The position numbers were made by a program, and so were the translations under genes. A DNA stretch of 64,000 nt from JAJYSO01 sp964586655 (lineage in GTDB: Bacteria > Bacteroidota > Bacteroidia > Flavobacteriales > Flavobacteriaceae), in contig CAZPGY010000003.1 of assembly GCA_964586655.1 (NCBI GenBank), forward strand, positions 1-64,000. The letters run 5' to 3'. Within the stretch, counting starts at the first letter, position 1; each line of letters opens with the position of its first letter. Of this stretch, positions 1 to 9,113 are shown piece after piece. The notes under the pieces are model-generated. The model was not told the origin of the DNA and made no database searches. It worked only from the letters and a program-made list of their open reading frames with translations.

Positions 1-201
1 GAAAACCTTTGAAAAAGTGTAATAATAATGGTCAACGTATTTCAGGACAAGACAATCGCCTTAAAAAAACGACAGAAGCGGGAAATTGCTGAAAAGATAA
101 ATGTAAGTTTTGAAAAATTTTCGTCATTCTACAATGACTTAGAGTTGAGCTATAAGCGGTTGTAGCCCAATAGCAGCCCGTTACGATGCTTTAAGTTGGC
201 C

Positions 202-224
202 TGTTGCAATATTTTTGTGCAACA
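202..224 (+). promoter_or_regulatory. yqaE promoter with dyad around the -7 box
   Basis: A perfect Bacteroidota -7 element TATTTTTG lies at 210-217. It is enclosed by an inverted repeat, TGTTGCA at 202-208 and TGCAACA at 218-224. This places a possible repressor site on the promoter of the small membrane protein that starts at 275. No good -33 TTTG is seen at the usual spacing. Confidence 0.5.
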
Positions 225-274
225 ATCTATGGAGGCTAAAGATAAAACACTATCTTGAGGCTAAAATAAATGCG

Positions 275-433
275 ATGTCTCTATTGATTATTATTCTCAG
301 TTTTCTACTTCCTCCCTTGGCGGTTTTCTTAGTCAAAGGCTTGGGAAAAGATTTTATCATCAATCTTATTTTAAGCCTAATCTTTTGGGTTCCGGGGATA
401 ATTCACGCCTTATGGGTAAACAGTAAAGCATAG
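275..433 (+). CDS. YqaE/Pmp3-family small membrane protein
   Basis: 52-residue protein made of two hydrophobic segments (about residues 2-20 and 27-46) joined by a short loop with FLVKGLGKD, and ending in the family-typical PGIIHALW. This matches the YqaE/Pmp3 (UPF0057) family of tiny two-helix proteins, often linked in other organisms to membrane potential and salt or cold stress. The reading frame is open upstream to a TTG at 215, but that codon lies inside the -7 box (210-217), so ATG 275 is chosen. The gene stands alone; the next gene is convergent. Confidence 0.8.
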   Translation: MSLLIIILSFLLPPLAVFLVKGLGKDFIINLILSLIFWVPGIIHALWVNSKA

Positions 434-472
434 CTTTATTAGTCTCAAATACAGTTTAATCAAAAGAATTCA

Positions 473-528
473 CCACAAATAGCACGAATTTTCACAAAAT
501 AATTCGTGTGGATTTGTGTAATTTGTGG
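473..528. repeat. nested inverted repeat between yqaE and mscS
   Basis: CCACAAAT (473-480) and GCACGAATT (482-490) are mirrored by AATTCGTG (501-508) and ATTTGTGG (521-528), giving a two-part hairpin between the convergent yqaE and mscS genes. This 'cacaaat..cacgaatt' type of palindrome is a recurring intergenic element in Bacteroidota as far as I recall. It may act as a terminator, or be a REP-like element. No U-tract follows the outer stem. Confidence 0.6.
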
Positions 529-621
529 CTACGTTAAGATTGAACTTTTAGTCCATAGTGCTTGATTTGCTGAAATTTTGTTGAGAACAGCGATACGGCT
601 GCTAAACATGGATTGTTGAGT

Positions 622-1512
622 TTATGCGTCTTGTGCTGCTTTTTCACGAAGGTGTACATCCATTTGTGGGAAAGGCATTTGAATGCCGGCCTCTTTAAAA
701 GTTTGGGTGACCGCATAGTGCAAATCGCTCTTCACCCGTGGTTCCAGGCGGGCATCATTGAGCCATCCCATCAATCTAAAATCTAAATGAGATTCTTTAA
801 AATGCTCAAAGAAAACAATGGGTTTAGGGTCTTCCAGAATATCAGGATGCGATTGCGCTGCCTTGAGTAAAGCCTCGCGGACTGCTTCAGGATTAGAGCC
901 GTAAGCCGCTCGCACATTGATGCGGATACGGTATACTTTTTCTTGAAACAAACGGTTGACCACCACGTTATTGATGAGCGTGCCATTGGGAATTAAAACT
1001 TCAATATCGTCATAGGTGTTGATCACCGTGGCGCGCAAGCCGATTTTTACCACCGTTCCCTGTTTGTTTTCTACCTCTACAAAATCTCCCTTGCGGATGG
1101 GGCGTTCTAATAAGATGATTAGTCCGCTGATAAAATCCTTGGCCAAGTCTTGCAGTCCAAATCCAATGCCCACCAAAAGTACGCCACCTATAGCGGCCAG
1201 CGCAGATAAGGAAACCCCCAGATTGTCCATGGCAATAAAAAAACCGATGGCAATGATGACATAGTGCAGCAAGCGATTTAAGGAATGCTGCAGACCGACA
1301 TCGATTTTGCGTTTGTGGTATATTTTAGACAACAACCGCCTAAGGATAAAGGAGATGAGAAATGCAAACAGGATAAAGGCAATACAGGTGATGATGGAAA
1401 TCAAGGTGATGGGCGTTTTACCCAAACTGAAAAGCGGTTCTCCCAAGTGGGCAAAAAAACCTTTAATGCCTTCAAATGCGGAGGTGCCGGATAAAAAAAA
1501 AGTAATGTCCAT
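622..1512 (-). CDS. mscS: MscS-family small-conductance mechanosensitive channel
   Basis: 296 residues, close to the size of E. coli MscS. Three hydrophobic segments occur in the first 130 residues. The third is the glycine- and alanine-rich pore helix (AAIGGVLLVGIGFGLQDLAK), followed by the conserved FISGLIILLERPIRKGDFVEV leading into the beta domain. The C-terminal alpha/beta domain holds a family-typical VLIPNG segment. The role is release of solutes through the inner membrane on hypo-osmotic shock. Starts at ATG 1512. It is a single gene, convergent with yqaE and divergent from tyrS. The family call is secure; which MscS paralogue it is cannot be said. Confidence 0.93.
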   Translation of the reverse strand: MDITFFLSGTSAFEGIKGFFAHLGEPLFSLGKTPITLISIITCIAFILFAFLISFILRRLLSKIYHKRKIDVGLQHSLNRLLHYVIIAIGFFIAMDNLGVSLSALAAIGGVLLVGIGFGLQDLAKDFISGLIILLERPIRKGDFVEVENKQGTVVKIGLRATVINTYDDIEVLIPNGTLINNVVVNRLFQEKVYRIRINVRAAYGSNPEAVREALLKAAQSHPDILEDPKPIVFFEHFKESHLDFRLMGWLNDARLEPRVKSDLHYAVTQTFKEAGIQMPFPQMDVHLREKAAQDA

Positions 1513-1820
1513 AGGGTATTGGTAAAGCGTTAATAAAATGAAATTAAGTTAAGGGCTAAAATAAGCAAGCTCTTAAAAAAAACAAACGCAGGAGTGGGTT
1601 TTGTGTCAAATAATTTGGAGTTTAGGGCTCAATATGGGGTTGATTTGTAGGTTATTTTGGTATTGTATTGCCGGATAAAGCTTGCTGTTTGAAGAGGTGA
1701 TTTGGGTGATTTTTTCCTGTATTTAGACTCGAATTTGTGGAGCTTCGGGGGTTTCCAAATCAACATAATCCGTATCTTTGCCCTCTTTCAGGTTTTAAAT
1801 TTGGTAAAGATAACCCCACT
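1513..1820. other. intergenic region between mscS and tyrS
   Basis: 308 bases without a gene. It holds a degenerate copy of a dispersed repeat at 1630-1664 (related to copies at 27141, 47561 and 50078) and the -7 box of tyrS at 1773-1780. The rest shows no feature that I can support. Confidence 0.6.
1773..1780 (+). promoter_or_regulatory. -7 promoter element of tyrS-era
   Basis: TATCTTTG matches the Bacteroidota -7 consensus TAnnTTTG exactly. It lies 40 bases before ATG 1821 and inside the longer open frame that begins at 1737, so it supports the downstream start. No TTTG is present at the usual -33 distance. Confidence 0.65.
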
Positions 1821-3116
1821 ATGGAAAATAATTTTGTCAAAGAACTCCAATGGCGTGGAATGCTGCACGATTGCATGCCCGGGACAGAAGAGCATTTAGA
1901 AGAACAGATGCGCAGGGCTTATATCGGTTTTGATCCTACAGCTGATTCGTTGCATATTGGCAGTTTGGTGCCTATTATGGTGTTGGCACATTTTCAACGT
2001 TGCGGTCACAAACCTTATGCGTTGATAGGCGGTGCCACCGGAATGATTGGTGATCCGACGGGAAAATCCAAAGAACGCAATTTGTTGGGGGAAGAAAGCC
2101 TTCGCAAAAATCAGGAAGGGATAAAAAAACAGTTGGCCAAATTTCTCGATTTTGACGGAAAGGAAGAAAATGCGGCGGTGTTGGTCAATAACTACGACTG
2201 GATGAAAGATTTTTCTTTCTTAGAATTTATCCGCGACATCGGTAAACACATTACGGTAAACTACATGAGTGCAAAGGATTCGGTTAAAAAACGACTGTCT
2301 TCGGAGGCCAAAGAAGGAATGAGTTTTACCGAGTTTAGCTATCAATTGATTCAGGGCTATGATTTTTTACACCTGTATGAAAAAGAATCTTGCACTTTGC
2401 AGATGGGAGGCAGCGATCAATGGGGAAACATTACAACCGGTACCGAATTGATCCGTCGTAAACTCAACGGTAAAGGCTTTGCGCTTACAGCACCGTTGGT
2501 TACCAAGGCCGATGGCAGCAAGTTTGGAAAGTCTGAAGGGGGTAACATTTGGCTGGACTCCAAGCGTACCTCCCCTTATAAATTTTATCAATACTGGCTC
2601 AACACCAGTGATGAAGATGCGGAAAAGTTTATTAAGATTTTTACTTTTTTAGGAGAAGAAGAAATTAAGGAGTTAACGGCTCAGCATCGCCAAGCTCCCC
2701 ATTTGCGTATTTTACAGAAAAAGTTGGCCGAAGAAATCACCGTATTGGTGCATTCTCAGACCGATTTGGATAATGCATTGAAGGCTTCTCAGGTGCTTTT
2801 TGGAAAATCAACGGCCGATGACCTGCGCACCCTTGACGAACAGACTTTCCTGGAAGTGTTTGATGGTGTACCACAAGCGGAAATAGACGCCGCTGAAATT
2901 GAAGAAGGCTTAGATATGATTGCTGCATTGGCTGCCAAGACCGGATTTTTAAACAGTAACGGTGAAGCGCGAAGGGCCTTAAAGCAAAATGCCGTGAAGG
3001 TCAACAAGGAAAAAGTGGGGGAGGCCTATAAAATCACATCAAAAGACTTGCTTAACGATAAATATGTGATCTTAAATAAAGGGAAAAAGAAAACTTACAT
3101 TCTCAAAATAAAATAA
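1821..3116 (+). CDS. tyrS: tyrosyl-tRNA synthetase
   Basis: 431 residues, the normal length for bacterial TyrRS. This class I synthetase charges tRNA-Tyr in the cytoplasm. The HIGH-type motif is LHIGS within YIGFDPTADSLHIGS near residue 40, the tyrosine-binding QMGGSDQWGNI follows, and the KMSKS loop is KFGKSEG. A C-terminal S4-type RNA-binding domain follows (about 355-431, with GEARRALKQNAVKVN). The frame is open upstream to 1737, but the promoter box at 1773-1780 and protein length favour ATG 1821 (MENNFVKEL). It is followed 8 bases later by era, so the two are probably co-transcribed. Confidence 0.96.
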   Translation: MENNFVKELQWRGMLHDCMPGTEEHLEEQMRRAYIGFDPTADSLHIGSLVPIMVLAHFQRCGHKPYALIGGATGMIGDPTGKSKERNLLGEESLRKNQEGIKKQLAKFLDFDGKEENAAVLVNNYDWMKDFSFLEFIRDIGKHITVNYMSAKDSVKKRLSSEAKEGMSFTEFSYQLIQGYDFLHLYEKESCTLQMGGSDQWGNITTGTELIRRKLNGKGFALTAPLVTKADGSKFGKSEGGNIWLDSKRTSPYKFYQYWLNTSDEDAEKFIKIFTFLGEEEIKELTAQHRQAPHLRILQKKLAEEITVLVHSQTDLDNALKASQVLFGKSTADDLRTLDEQTFLEVFDGVPQAEIDAAEIEEGLDMIAALAAKTGFLNSNGEARRALKQNAVKVNKEKVGEAYKITSKDLLNDKYVILNKGKKKTYILKIK

Positions 3117-3124
3117 GTCTGCTT

Positions 3125-4006
3125 ATGGCGCACAAAGCCGGGTTTGTCAATATTATCGGAAATCCCAACGTGGGAAAATCAACGCTGATGAATGCCATGG
3201 TGGGAGAGCGGTTGTCGATTATTACGGCAAAATCTCAAACCACGCGTCACCGTATTTTGGGAATTGTCAATGCCGAGGATTATCAACTTGTTTTTAGCGA
3301 TACCCCCGGAATCATTAAACCGGCTTATGGATTGCAAGAATCCATGATGGGTTTTGTTGATGCGGCTTTTGAAGATGCCGATATTTTGATTTATATGGTG
3401 GAGTGCGGGGAAAAAAACCTCAAAGACGAGAAGCTTTTTAAGAAAATTACTTCGGCAGAAATCCCGGTGTTGTTGTTGATTAACAAGATAGATCAATCTT
3501 CTCAAAAAGAGCTGGAAAAGCAGGTTAAACTGTGGCAAAGTAAGGTGCCCAATGCCGAAATATTTCCCATTTCCGCTCTTGAATCCTTTGGCGTAAAAGA
3601 TATTTTCCAACGTCTTCTGGAATTGCTGCCCGAATCTCCGGCCTATTACCCAAAAGATCAGCTGACCGATAAGCCGGAGCGTTTTTTTGTCAATGAAACC
3701 ATTCGCGAGAAAATACTTCGCCACTATAAAAAAGAAGTGCCCTATAGCGTTGAGGTGGAAACAATTTCTTTTGAAGAAGAAGAAAAAATCATTCACATCC
3801 AAAGCGATATTATGGTAGAACGGGAGTCGCAAAAAGGAATCCTCATCGGTCATAAGGGGAATGCGCTAAAGCGGGTAGGCATGGAAGCACGTAAAGATTT
3901 AGAAACCTTTTTTGACAAACAGGTGTATCTAAAACTTTTTGTGAAAGTCAACAAAAACTGGCGCAATAACGATCGTCAGTTAAGGAGGTTTGGGTATAAG
4001 CCTTGA
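3125..4006 (+). CDS. era: GTPase Era
   Basis: 293 residues, full length. GTP-binding motifs are in order: G1 GNPNVGKST near residue 12, a switch region with TTRHRI, G3 DTPG near 60, and G4 NKID near 121. The C-terminal KH domain contains GILIGHKGNALKRVG. Era binds 16S rRNA near its 3' end and acts in 30S subunit maturation and cell-cycle control. It starts 8 bases after tyrS on the same strand, a likely two-gene operon. A weak hairpin at 4150-4165 could end the transcript. Confidence 0.96.
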   Translation: MAHKAGFVNIIGNPNVGKSTLMNAMVGERLSIITAKSQTTRHRILGIVNAEDYQLVFSDTPGIIKPAYGLQESMMGFVDAAFEDADILIYMVECGEKNLKDEKLFKKITSAEIPVLLLINKIDQSSQKELEKQVKLWQSKVPNAEIFPISALESFGVKDIFQRLLELLPESPAYYPKDQLTDKPERFFVNETIREKILRHYKKEVPYSVEVETISFEEEEKIIHIQSDIMVERESQKGILIGHKGNALKRVGMEARKDLETFFDKQVYLKLFVKVNKNWRNNDRQLRRFGYKP

Positions 4007-4149
4007 TTTTTTTAATCTCGTCTATTTTTTTCTATACCGACGTCAATTCATCTTTAAATTGGATTACTTGCGGTTTTCTTTATTTACAACCCTTTCTTTG
4101 TGATGACTAAATCAAAGATAATTATTGTGCATTTTACATACTTTTTAGG

Positions 4150-4165
4150 GGTAGTATTTACTACC
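4150..4165. terminator. possible terminator between era and purB
   Basis: GGTAGTA-TT-TACTACC is a 7-bp-arm palindrome between the convergent era and purB genes. On the plus strand it is followed by GTTTTG, a poor U-tract. The stem is short and AT-rich, so this is only a candidate. Confidence 0.35.
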
Positions 4166-4180
4166 GTTTTGCAATGTTTT

Positions 4181-5518
4181 TTATATCCCGGTGTAATTCT
4201 GCGGATTGATATTTTTTAATTCTGATTTGACCTCGGCAGAGACCTCCAATCCGTCAATAAATGTAGCGATTCGATCCGCATTAATCTTGCTGTGTGTGCG
4301 GGTTAAATCTTTTAAAGCTTCATAAGGATTGGGGTAGCCCTCTCGCCTCAAAATGGTTTGGATGGCCTCGGCAACCACGGCCCAATTGTTCTCCAAATCG
4401 GCGTGGATTTTTGTTTCATTCAAGACCAATTTTCCCAGTCCTTTTAAAGTGGAACTAATGGCAATTAAACTGTGCCCGATGGGAACACCAATATTTCGTA
4501 AAACAGTACTATCGGTCAGGTCTCGCTGTAATCGACTAACCGGAAGCTTGTTAGAAAGATGGTCGAACAGGGCGTTGGCCAGCCCAATATTTCCTTCGCT
4601 GTTTTCAAAATCTATCGGATTGACTTTATGCGGCATAGTTGAGGAACCTACTTCCCCTTTTTTGAGCTTTTGTTTGAAATAATCCATTGAGATATAGAGC
4701 CAAATATCTTGGTCCAGATCCCTTATAATCGTATTCAAACGTTTCATCCCGTCAAAGATAGCTGCCAAGTAGTCGTAATGTTCAATTTGAGTAGTTGGAA
4801 AAGAATGCTTCAAGTTCAGGGTGTTTTCAACAAAATCACGACCAAATCCCAACCAATCCATATCGGGATAAGCCACGTGATGGGCATTGAAGTTTCCCGT
4901 AGCTCCACCAAACTTAGCGGCAATGGGAGTAGATTTTAGCAGGTTCAATTGTTCCTTTAGGCGCACGACAAATACTTTAATTTCTTTTCCCAATCGGGTA
5001 GGGGAAGCCGGTTGTCCATGGGTTTTGGCCAGCATGGGCAGGTTTTCCCAAGTGAGTGCCAAATCATCGAGCTTGCGTATCAGTTCATCCATCTTGGGGA
5101 AATAAACCTGGCTCACCGCATCCTTTAAAGATAAAGGGATGGCGGTGTTGTTGATGTCTTGTGAGGTGAGTCCGAAGTGGATAAACTCTTTATAAGCCGA
5201 CAGTCCCAATTCATCAAATTTTTCCTTGAGGAAATACTCCACTGCTTTTACATCGTGATTGGTTCTTTTTTCGATTGATTTTACCTGTTTGGCATCCTCC
5301 AGGCTGTAGGTTTCATAAAGCTTGCGAAGCTTGGGGAAAAATTCGACATCAACCGATTTTAATTGGGGAAGCGGCAATTCACACAGGGCGATAAAATATT
5401 CTACTTCCACTTTAATGCGGTATCCAATCAGGGCTTCTTCACTAAAATAAGCCGATAGTTTTTCGGTCTTGGAACGATAACGACCATCGATGGGCGAGAC
5501 AGCTTGTAATGGATTCAT
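4181..5518 (-). CDS. purB: adenylosuccinate lyase
   Basis: 445 residues. PurB removes fumarate from SAICAR and from adenylosuccinate in purine synthesis. Visible landmarks are NPLQAVSPIDGRYRSKT at the N-terminus, FGLTSQDINNTA, KTHGQPASPTRLGKE, and the fumarase/lyase signature GSSTMPHKVNPIDFEN near residue 290. The C-terminus NPQNYTGI matches the E. coli-type PurB. The frame continues upstream to 5557, but a perfect -7 box (5544-5551, minus strand) lies in that extension, and the conserved N-terminus begins at ATG 5518. Single gene, convergent with era. Confidence 0.96.
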   Translation of the reverse strand: MNPLQAVSPIDGRYRSKTEKLSAYFSEEALIGYRIKVEVEYFIALCELPLPQLKSVDVEFFPKLRKLYETYSLEDAKQVKSIEKRTNHDVKAVEYFLKEKFDELGLSAYKEFIHFGLTSQDINNTAIPLSLKDAVSQVYFPKMDELIRKLDDLALTWENLPMLAKTHGQPASPTRLGKEIKVFVVRLKEQLNLLKSTPIAAKFGGATGNFNAHHVAYPDMDWLGFGRDFVENTLNLKHSFPTTQIEHYDYLAAIFDGMKRLNTIIRDLDQDIWLYISMDYFKQKLKKGEVGSSTMPHKVNPIDFENSEGNIGLANALFDHLSNKLPVSRLQRDLTDSTVLRNIGVPIGHSLIAISSTLKGLGKLVLNETKIHADLENNWAVVAEAIQTILRREGYPNPYEALKDLTRTHSKINADRIATFIDGLEVSAEVKSELKNINPQNYTGI

Positions 5519-5917
5519 GGGCCTAAAATTTCGATTAAAAATGCAAATATAACCCACTCAATCGAGATGCCGGCTTATATACTTGGTCTTTATCAGGCGT
5601 TTTGGTCGGGTTTTATTTTAGGGTTGAGGAGGGCAATGGATTTAAAACCCGACGTTATTTGTCTGTAAAGAGACTGTTTGTCATGGGGTATTAATTCTAC
5701 TTTGACACAATTATCTGACAGAACAACAGCATAAGTTGGTTCATGAAACTTTGTTTCATCTAAGGGCTGAACCCCCTTGTTTTCCCCTGACCCTCCTCCT
5801 GCGGCGGACGCGGTAAAGGAAACCAAGGGTGTTTTTCGGGGATTCTCCCTTTAGGGCCGGGGTAAAAAGCCCCGAAAAACAGAGGCTTGTTAGATTTTTT
5901 AATCTACCAAAGTAGAA
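5519..5917. other. hairpin-rich intergenic region between purB and moxR
   Basis: About 400 bases without a gene that I can support. It contains the purB promoter and several perfect hairpins: ATGAAAC-TTT-GTTTCAT (5743-5759), an 11-bp stem GTTTTTCGGGG (5831-5841) with CCCCGAAAAAC (5870-5880) enclosing a small CCCTTTAGGG palindrome, and TAGATT-TTTT-AATCTA (5891-5906). The last lies 11 bases past the moxR stop and the 11-bp stem follows it, so either may end the vwa-moxR transcript. An open frame on the minus strand (5593-5826) begins with TTG and has no recognisable domain. Confidence 0.5.
5544..5551 (-). promoter_or_regulatory. -7 promoter element of purB
   Basis: On the minus strand this reads TATATTTG, a perfect TAnnTTTG, 25 bases upstream of the chosen start at 5518. 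It lies within the longer open frame, so it argues against the upstream start. Confidence 0.6.
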
Positions 5918-7381
5918 TTAAAGCTTGTTGATAAAACTTCCATACACGTCTTCAAACTGCAAGCCTTTGTCAAAGCGATGTTTGCTGAGTTTGTTATAAG
6001 CTACTAGTCCCCAGAGTACAAATTCCATAAAAAAATAGCGATCGCCCTCTGACAAATCCGGTTGATATTTGTCGACCAATTTTCTCAAAGGTTTAATCGC
6101 ATCAAGCGTTTTTCGATGGGCAGCTTCGTCGGCTTGGTCATAGAGCTCTACTTCTCCGGCATCAAAGAACCATTGGGTGATCTCATCATAGGGTGATTTG
6201 GCTTCTTTTTTTTCCAGCTTTTCGATTTTGGGGAAGTATTTGGGGAATAAGCTTTTCACGGCATTCTCGATGAGGTGTCTGGCCACAAAATCGGCGCCTT
6301 CTTGCTCGCCCTCATACAGCAGTTCTACCTTACCGGTAATGGCCGGAATTATTCCCAGAAAATCAGCAAAGCGCAAATGGGTGGTTTTGTCGTCACAAGT
6401 GAGCAATCGATGTTCTGCCGTGCTCAACAGATTTTGAAAGGCCGTGATGCTCATTCGAGCGCTGATTCCGCTTTTAACATCTACATATTGGCTTTCTCGG
6501 GCTTCAAAACTGATTTGTTCTAAAATGTCCTTGGCCAATTCCGGAACCTTAATATTGTCTTTTTGCGACTTTTCCGGTTTGGCTTCTTGGGAGGTAATGA
6601 TTTTGGCAGTTTCCAAATCTCTGGGATAGTGGGTTAGGATTTGAGAACCAATTCGGTCTTTTAAAGGAGTAACAATACTTCCACGGTTGGTATAATCTTC
6701 AGGATTGGCAGTAAATACAAACTGTAAATCCAAAGGCATTCGCAGTTTAAAGCCCCGAATTTGAATATCGCCTTCTTGTAAGATATTGAACAAGGCTACT
6801 TGGATGCGTGCTTGTAGATCGGGCAGCTCGTTGATGACAAAAATGCCCCGATTGGCGCGTGGAATCATTCCAAAATGAATCACGCGATCATCAGCATAAC
6901 TCAGTTTAAGATTGGCCGCTTTAATAGGGTCTACATCGCCAATTAAATCGGCAACGGTCACATCGGGAGTGGCCAGTTTTTCTGAAAAGCGATCTTCTCG
7001 TGGCCACCAGGCAATAGGAGTGTCATCGCCTTTTTGGGCCATCAATTCCTTTGCATATCGAGAAATGGGACGAAAAGGGTCATCGTTGATTTCCGACCCT
7101 TCAATTACCGGAATGTAGGCATCCAATAAGTTGACCATTAATCGGGCTAAACGCGTCTTGGCCTGTCCGCGAAGTCCCAACAGGTTGATGTTGTGTTTAG
7201 AGAGAATAGCCCGCTCTAACTCAGGCACTACGGTGTGTTCATAGCCGTGGATTCCTTCAAAAACCCTTTCCTTATTACTGATTTTTTGGATCAGATTTTT
7301 ACGCAATTCGTCTTTGATACTTTGGTAGGTGAAGCCCTCTTTCTTGAGTTCACCGAAGGTTTTTATGTGGGGTTGAGTCAT
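5918..7381 (-). CDS. MoxR/ChlI-type AAA+ ATPase
   Basis: 487 residues. An AAA+ ATPase resembling the ATPase subunit of magnesium chelatase. Walker A is GLRGQAKT at 69-76. The Walker B-like strand GIFVINEL has Asn before the Glu in place of the usual Asp. VFTANPEDYTNRGSIVTPLKDRIG gives sensor and arginine-finger segments. Such proteins act with a VWA protein as a chaperone-like pair that remodels or inserts cofactors into partner proteins. The VWA partner is immediately upstream (7429-8550) on the same strand with a 47-base gap. No chlorophyll genes are nearby, so a chelatase role is unlikely. The client is unknown. Confidence 0.85.
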   Translation of the reverse strand: MTQPHIKTFGELKKEGFTYQSIKDELRKNLIQKISNKERVFEGIHGYEHTVVPELERAILSKHNINLLGLRGQAKTRLARLMVNLLDAYIPVIEGSEINDDPFRPISRYAKELMAQKGDDTPIAWWPREDRFSEKLATPDVTVADLIGDVDPIKAANLKLSYADDRVIHFGMIPRANRGIFVINELPDLQARIQVALFNILQEGDIQIRGFKLRMPLDLQFVFTANPEDYTNRGSIVTPLKDRIGSQILTHYPRDLETAKIITSQEAKPEKSQKDNIKVPELAKDILEQISFEARESQYVDVKSGISARMSITAFQNLLSTAEHRLLTCDDKTTHLRFADFLGIIPAITGKVELLYEGEQEGADFVARHLIENAVKSLFPKYFPKIEKLEKKEAKSPYDEITQWFFDAGEVELYDQADEAAHRKTLDAIKPLRKLVDKYQPDLSEGDRYFFMEFVLWGLVAYNKLSKHRFDKGLQFEDVYGSFINKL

Positions 7382-7428
7382 ATTTTATGTTTTGTTTTTT
7401 TAGTCCTAAAACTACTGTCCGATTCTTT

Positions 7429-8550
7429 TTACCGCATTCGTTTTTTTCTGTTCTGTGCATAGTCTTCAAAAATCATTTCTCCCAAACCGTTTAGGCCGGT
7501 ATAATAAGCTTTCCCTTGATTAGACTGGGTAAAGTCACGTACAAATTGCTGCAAATAAGGGTCGCTTGCAATCATAAAAGTGGTAATGGGGATTCTTAAT
7601 TTCCGAGCTTGAGCCGCCGTGGAGTAGCATTTGTTGATAATGTACGGATCCAGTCCCATCGGGTTTTTGTAATAAGAGCCGTCGGGCAGTCGCAAGCAGC
7701 TTGGTTTGCCGTCAGTAATCATGAAAATTTGCTTGTTGGCATCGCGTTTTCGTCGCAAGATATCCATGGCCAATTGTAAACCGGCTACTGTATTGGTGTG
7801 AAAGGGGCCCACCTTCAAATACGGCAAGTCCTTTAACGGAATGGGCCAAGCGTCATTGCCAAAAACAATGATGTCTAAGGTGTCTTTCGGATATCGGGTG
7901 ATAATCAATTCGGACAAAGCCATGGCCACTTTCTTTGCCGGGGTGATGCGGTCTTCTCCATACAAGATCATGCTGTGCGAAATATCTATCATCAGCACCG
8001 TACTCATTCGGGATTTAAACTGACTGTCTTCTACCACCAAATCTTCTTCGGTGAGTTTAAAATTTCCCATTCCGTGATTGATTTGGGCGTTTTTAAAGCT
8101 TTCGGTCATGTTGATGTGCTCGGGCGTATCTCCATATCGGTAGCTTCTCATTTCTCCGATCTTGTCGTCGCTGCTGCCGGACTGTTTGCTCTTGTGGTCT
8201 CCGGAAGTTCCTTTTCGCATTTTTCCGAAGATTTGATTCAAAGCGCGTTGACGAAGGGCCTGTTCGGTTTTTGAAGTAATAGCCATGCCACCTTTTCCAT
8301 CGGGCTTGATGCGTTCTTGAATATATCCTTTTTTGATCAGGTCTTTTACAAAATCATCTAAGGTATAATCGGGGGTAGTCAAATCGTATTCTTCATCGAG
8401 CTGTCGCAGCCAATCCATAGCTTCGTCAAAATCTCCCGAAGTGTGCGTAATCAGCTCCTTGAAAATTTCAAAGAGCTTTTCAAATGGCGTCTGATCCGGA
8501 GCCCGATACGAATCAAAGGAAAAACCTTGTATGCGTTGCCGTCGTTCCAT
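7429..8550 (-). CDS. VWA-domain protein, partner of the MoxR-type ATPase
   Basis: 373 residues, no signal peptide, so cytoplasmic. The C-terminal half is a von Willebrand A domain with an intact metal-binding MIDAS start DISHS (within VLMIDISHSMILYGEDRI, near residue 190) and the later MITDGKPSC segment. The N-terminal half is helical and charged, with no domain I can name. It forms a two-gene operon with the downstream AAA+ ATPase. In known MoxR-VWA pairs the VWA protein links the ATPase to its target. The order here, VWA first, is the reverse of the commonest arrangement. Confidence 0.85.
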   Translation of the reverse strand: MERRQRIQGFSFDSYRAPDQTPFEKLFEIFKELITHTSGDFDEAMDWLRQLDEEYDLTTPDYTLDDFVKDLIKKGYIQERIKPDGKGGMAITSKTEQALRQRALNQIFGKMRKGTSGDHKSKQSGSSDDKIGEMRSYRYGDTPEHINMTESFKNAQINHGMGNFKLTEEDLVVEDSQFKSRMSTVLMIDISHSMILYGEDRITPAKKVAMALSELIITRYPKDTLDIIVFGNDAWPIPLKDLPYLKVGPFHTNTVAGLQLAMDILRRKRDANKQIFMITDGKPSCLRLPDGSYYKNPMGLDPYIINKCYSTAAQARKLRIPITTFMIASDPYLQQFVRDFTQSNQGKAYYTGLNGLGEMIFEDYAQNRKKRMR

Positions 8551-8623
8551 AAAGTCTAAAGTAAGGATTTTTGGGGAGCTGAAGACTTTGTAAGATGTTA
8601 AATGATTGACAATTTTGTACGGT

Positions 8624-8971
8624 CTATTCCGATAGATGCTTCAAGGCTTTGACCTCAATAATATCTCGCTTATCGGGTCTCTTCTTGGAGAACCGGGTTC
8701 GCTTGCCTTTAAGGGCGAGGACTTGCCCTAATTTGAAGTGGTTTAATTGGTGAGCTGTCCAGTCTGAAGTATAAAGCACCGCATAGAAAACAGTTTGGTC
8801 GGTACCGATCATTTTCAAGCCTATACCGCCTTTGTTCTTTTGAATGCCGCTAATTTTTCCGGAAATAAAATCTTCCATTTCCTCCGTATCTGATTTTCTG
8901 AAAATCAATAGAGCTGCAGAAAAAAGGGTAATACCGATGCCGGTGAGCAGTCTTTTAGTAAGGTTCAACAT
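8624..8971 (-). CDS. small single-span membrane protein, function unknown
   Basis: 115 residues. One hydrophobic helix (about residues 8-23: LLTGIGITLFSAALLIF) could be an N-terminal anchor. The remainder is basic and beta-rich, with KRTRFSKKRPDKRDIIEVK near the end, and would lie in the periplasm or cytoplasm depending on topology. I do not recognise the family. It sits 73 bases upstream of the VWA gene on the same strand and could be the first gene of that transcript, but nothing in the protein suggests a shared role. Confidence 0.6.
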   Translation of the reverse strand: MLNLTKRLLTGIGITLFSAALLIFRKSDTEEMEDFISGKISGIQKNKGGIGLKMIGTDQTVFYAVLYTSDWTAHQLNHFKLGQVLALKGKRTRFSKKRPDKRDIIEVKALKHLSE

Positions 8972-9113
8972 TTTTTTTGATTTAACTGTCGATTAAAGTA
9001 ACACAAGTCGTGCCAACTCGGGGTGATGGTAATCGTTTTTTACTATTGCGGTCAGCCAGACAAAAAAAAGTACTTGCCAAACCGAGGAGTGGTGCTTTTC
9101 CTTATTTAATCCC

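Noticed and set aside
28..165. 45-codon plus-strand frame at the start of the window (MVNVFQDKTIALKKRQ...).
   Set aside because: Short, with no promoter box or recognisable domain, and partly at the window edge. It might be a small gene or a remnant, but nothing supports it beyond an open frame.
3179..3853. 224-codon minus-strand frame antisense to era.
   Set aside because: Its codons are the mirror of a clear era gene, and the peptide is rich in Phe, His and Gln with no domain.
5593..5826. 77-codon minus-strand frame between purB and moxR.
   Set aside because: Starts at TTG, begins with low-complexity sequence, runs across a perfect hairpin, and shows no known domain. Treated as intergenic.
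5918..8550. moxR/vwa pair as a magnesium chelatase for chlorophyll.
   Set aside because: No ChlH or other tetrapyrrole genes are present, and this pair is widespread in non-photosynthetic Bacteroidota.
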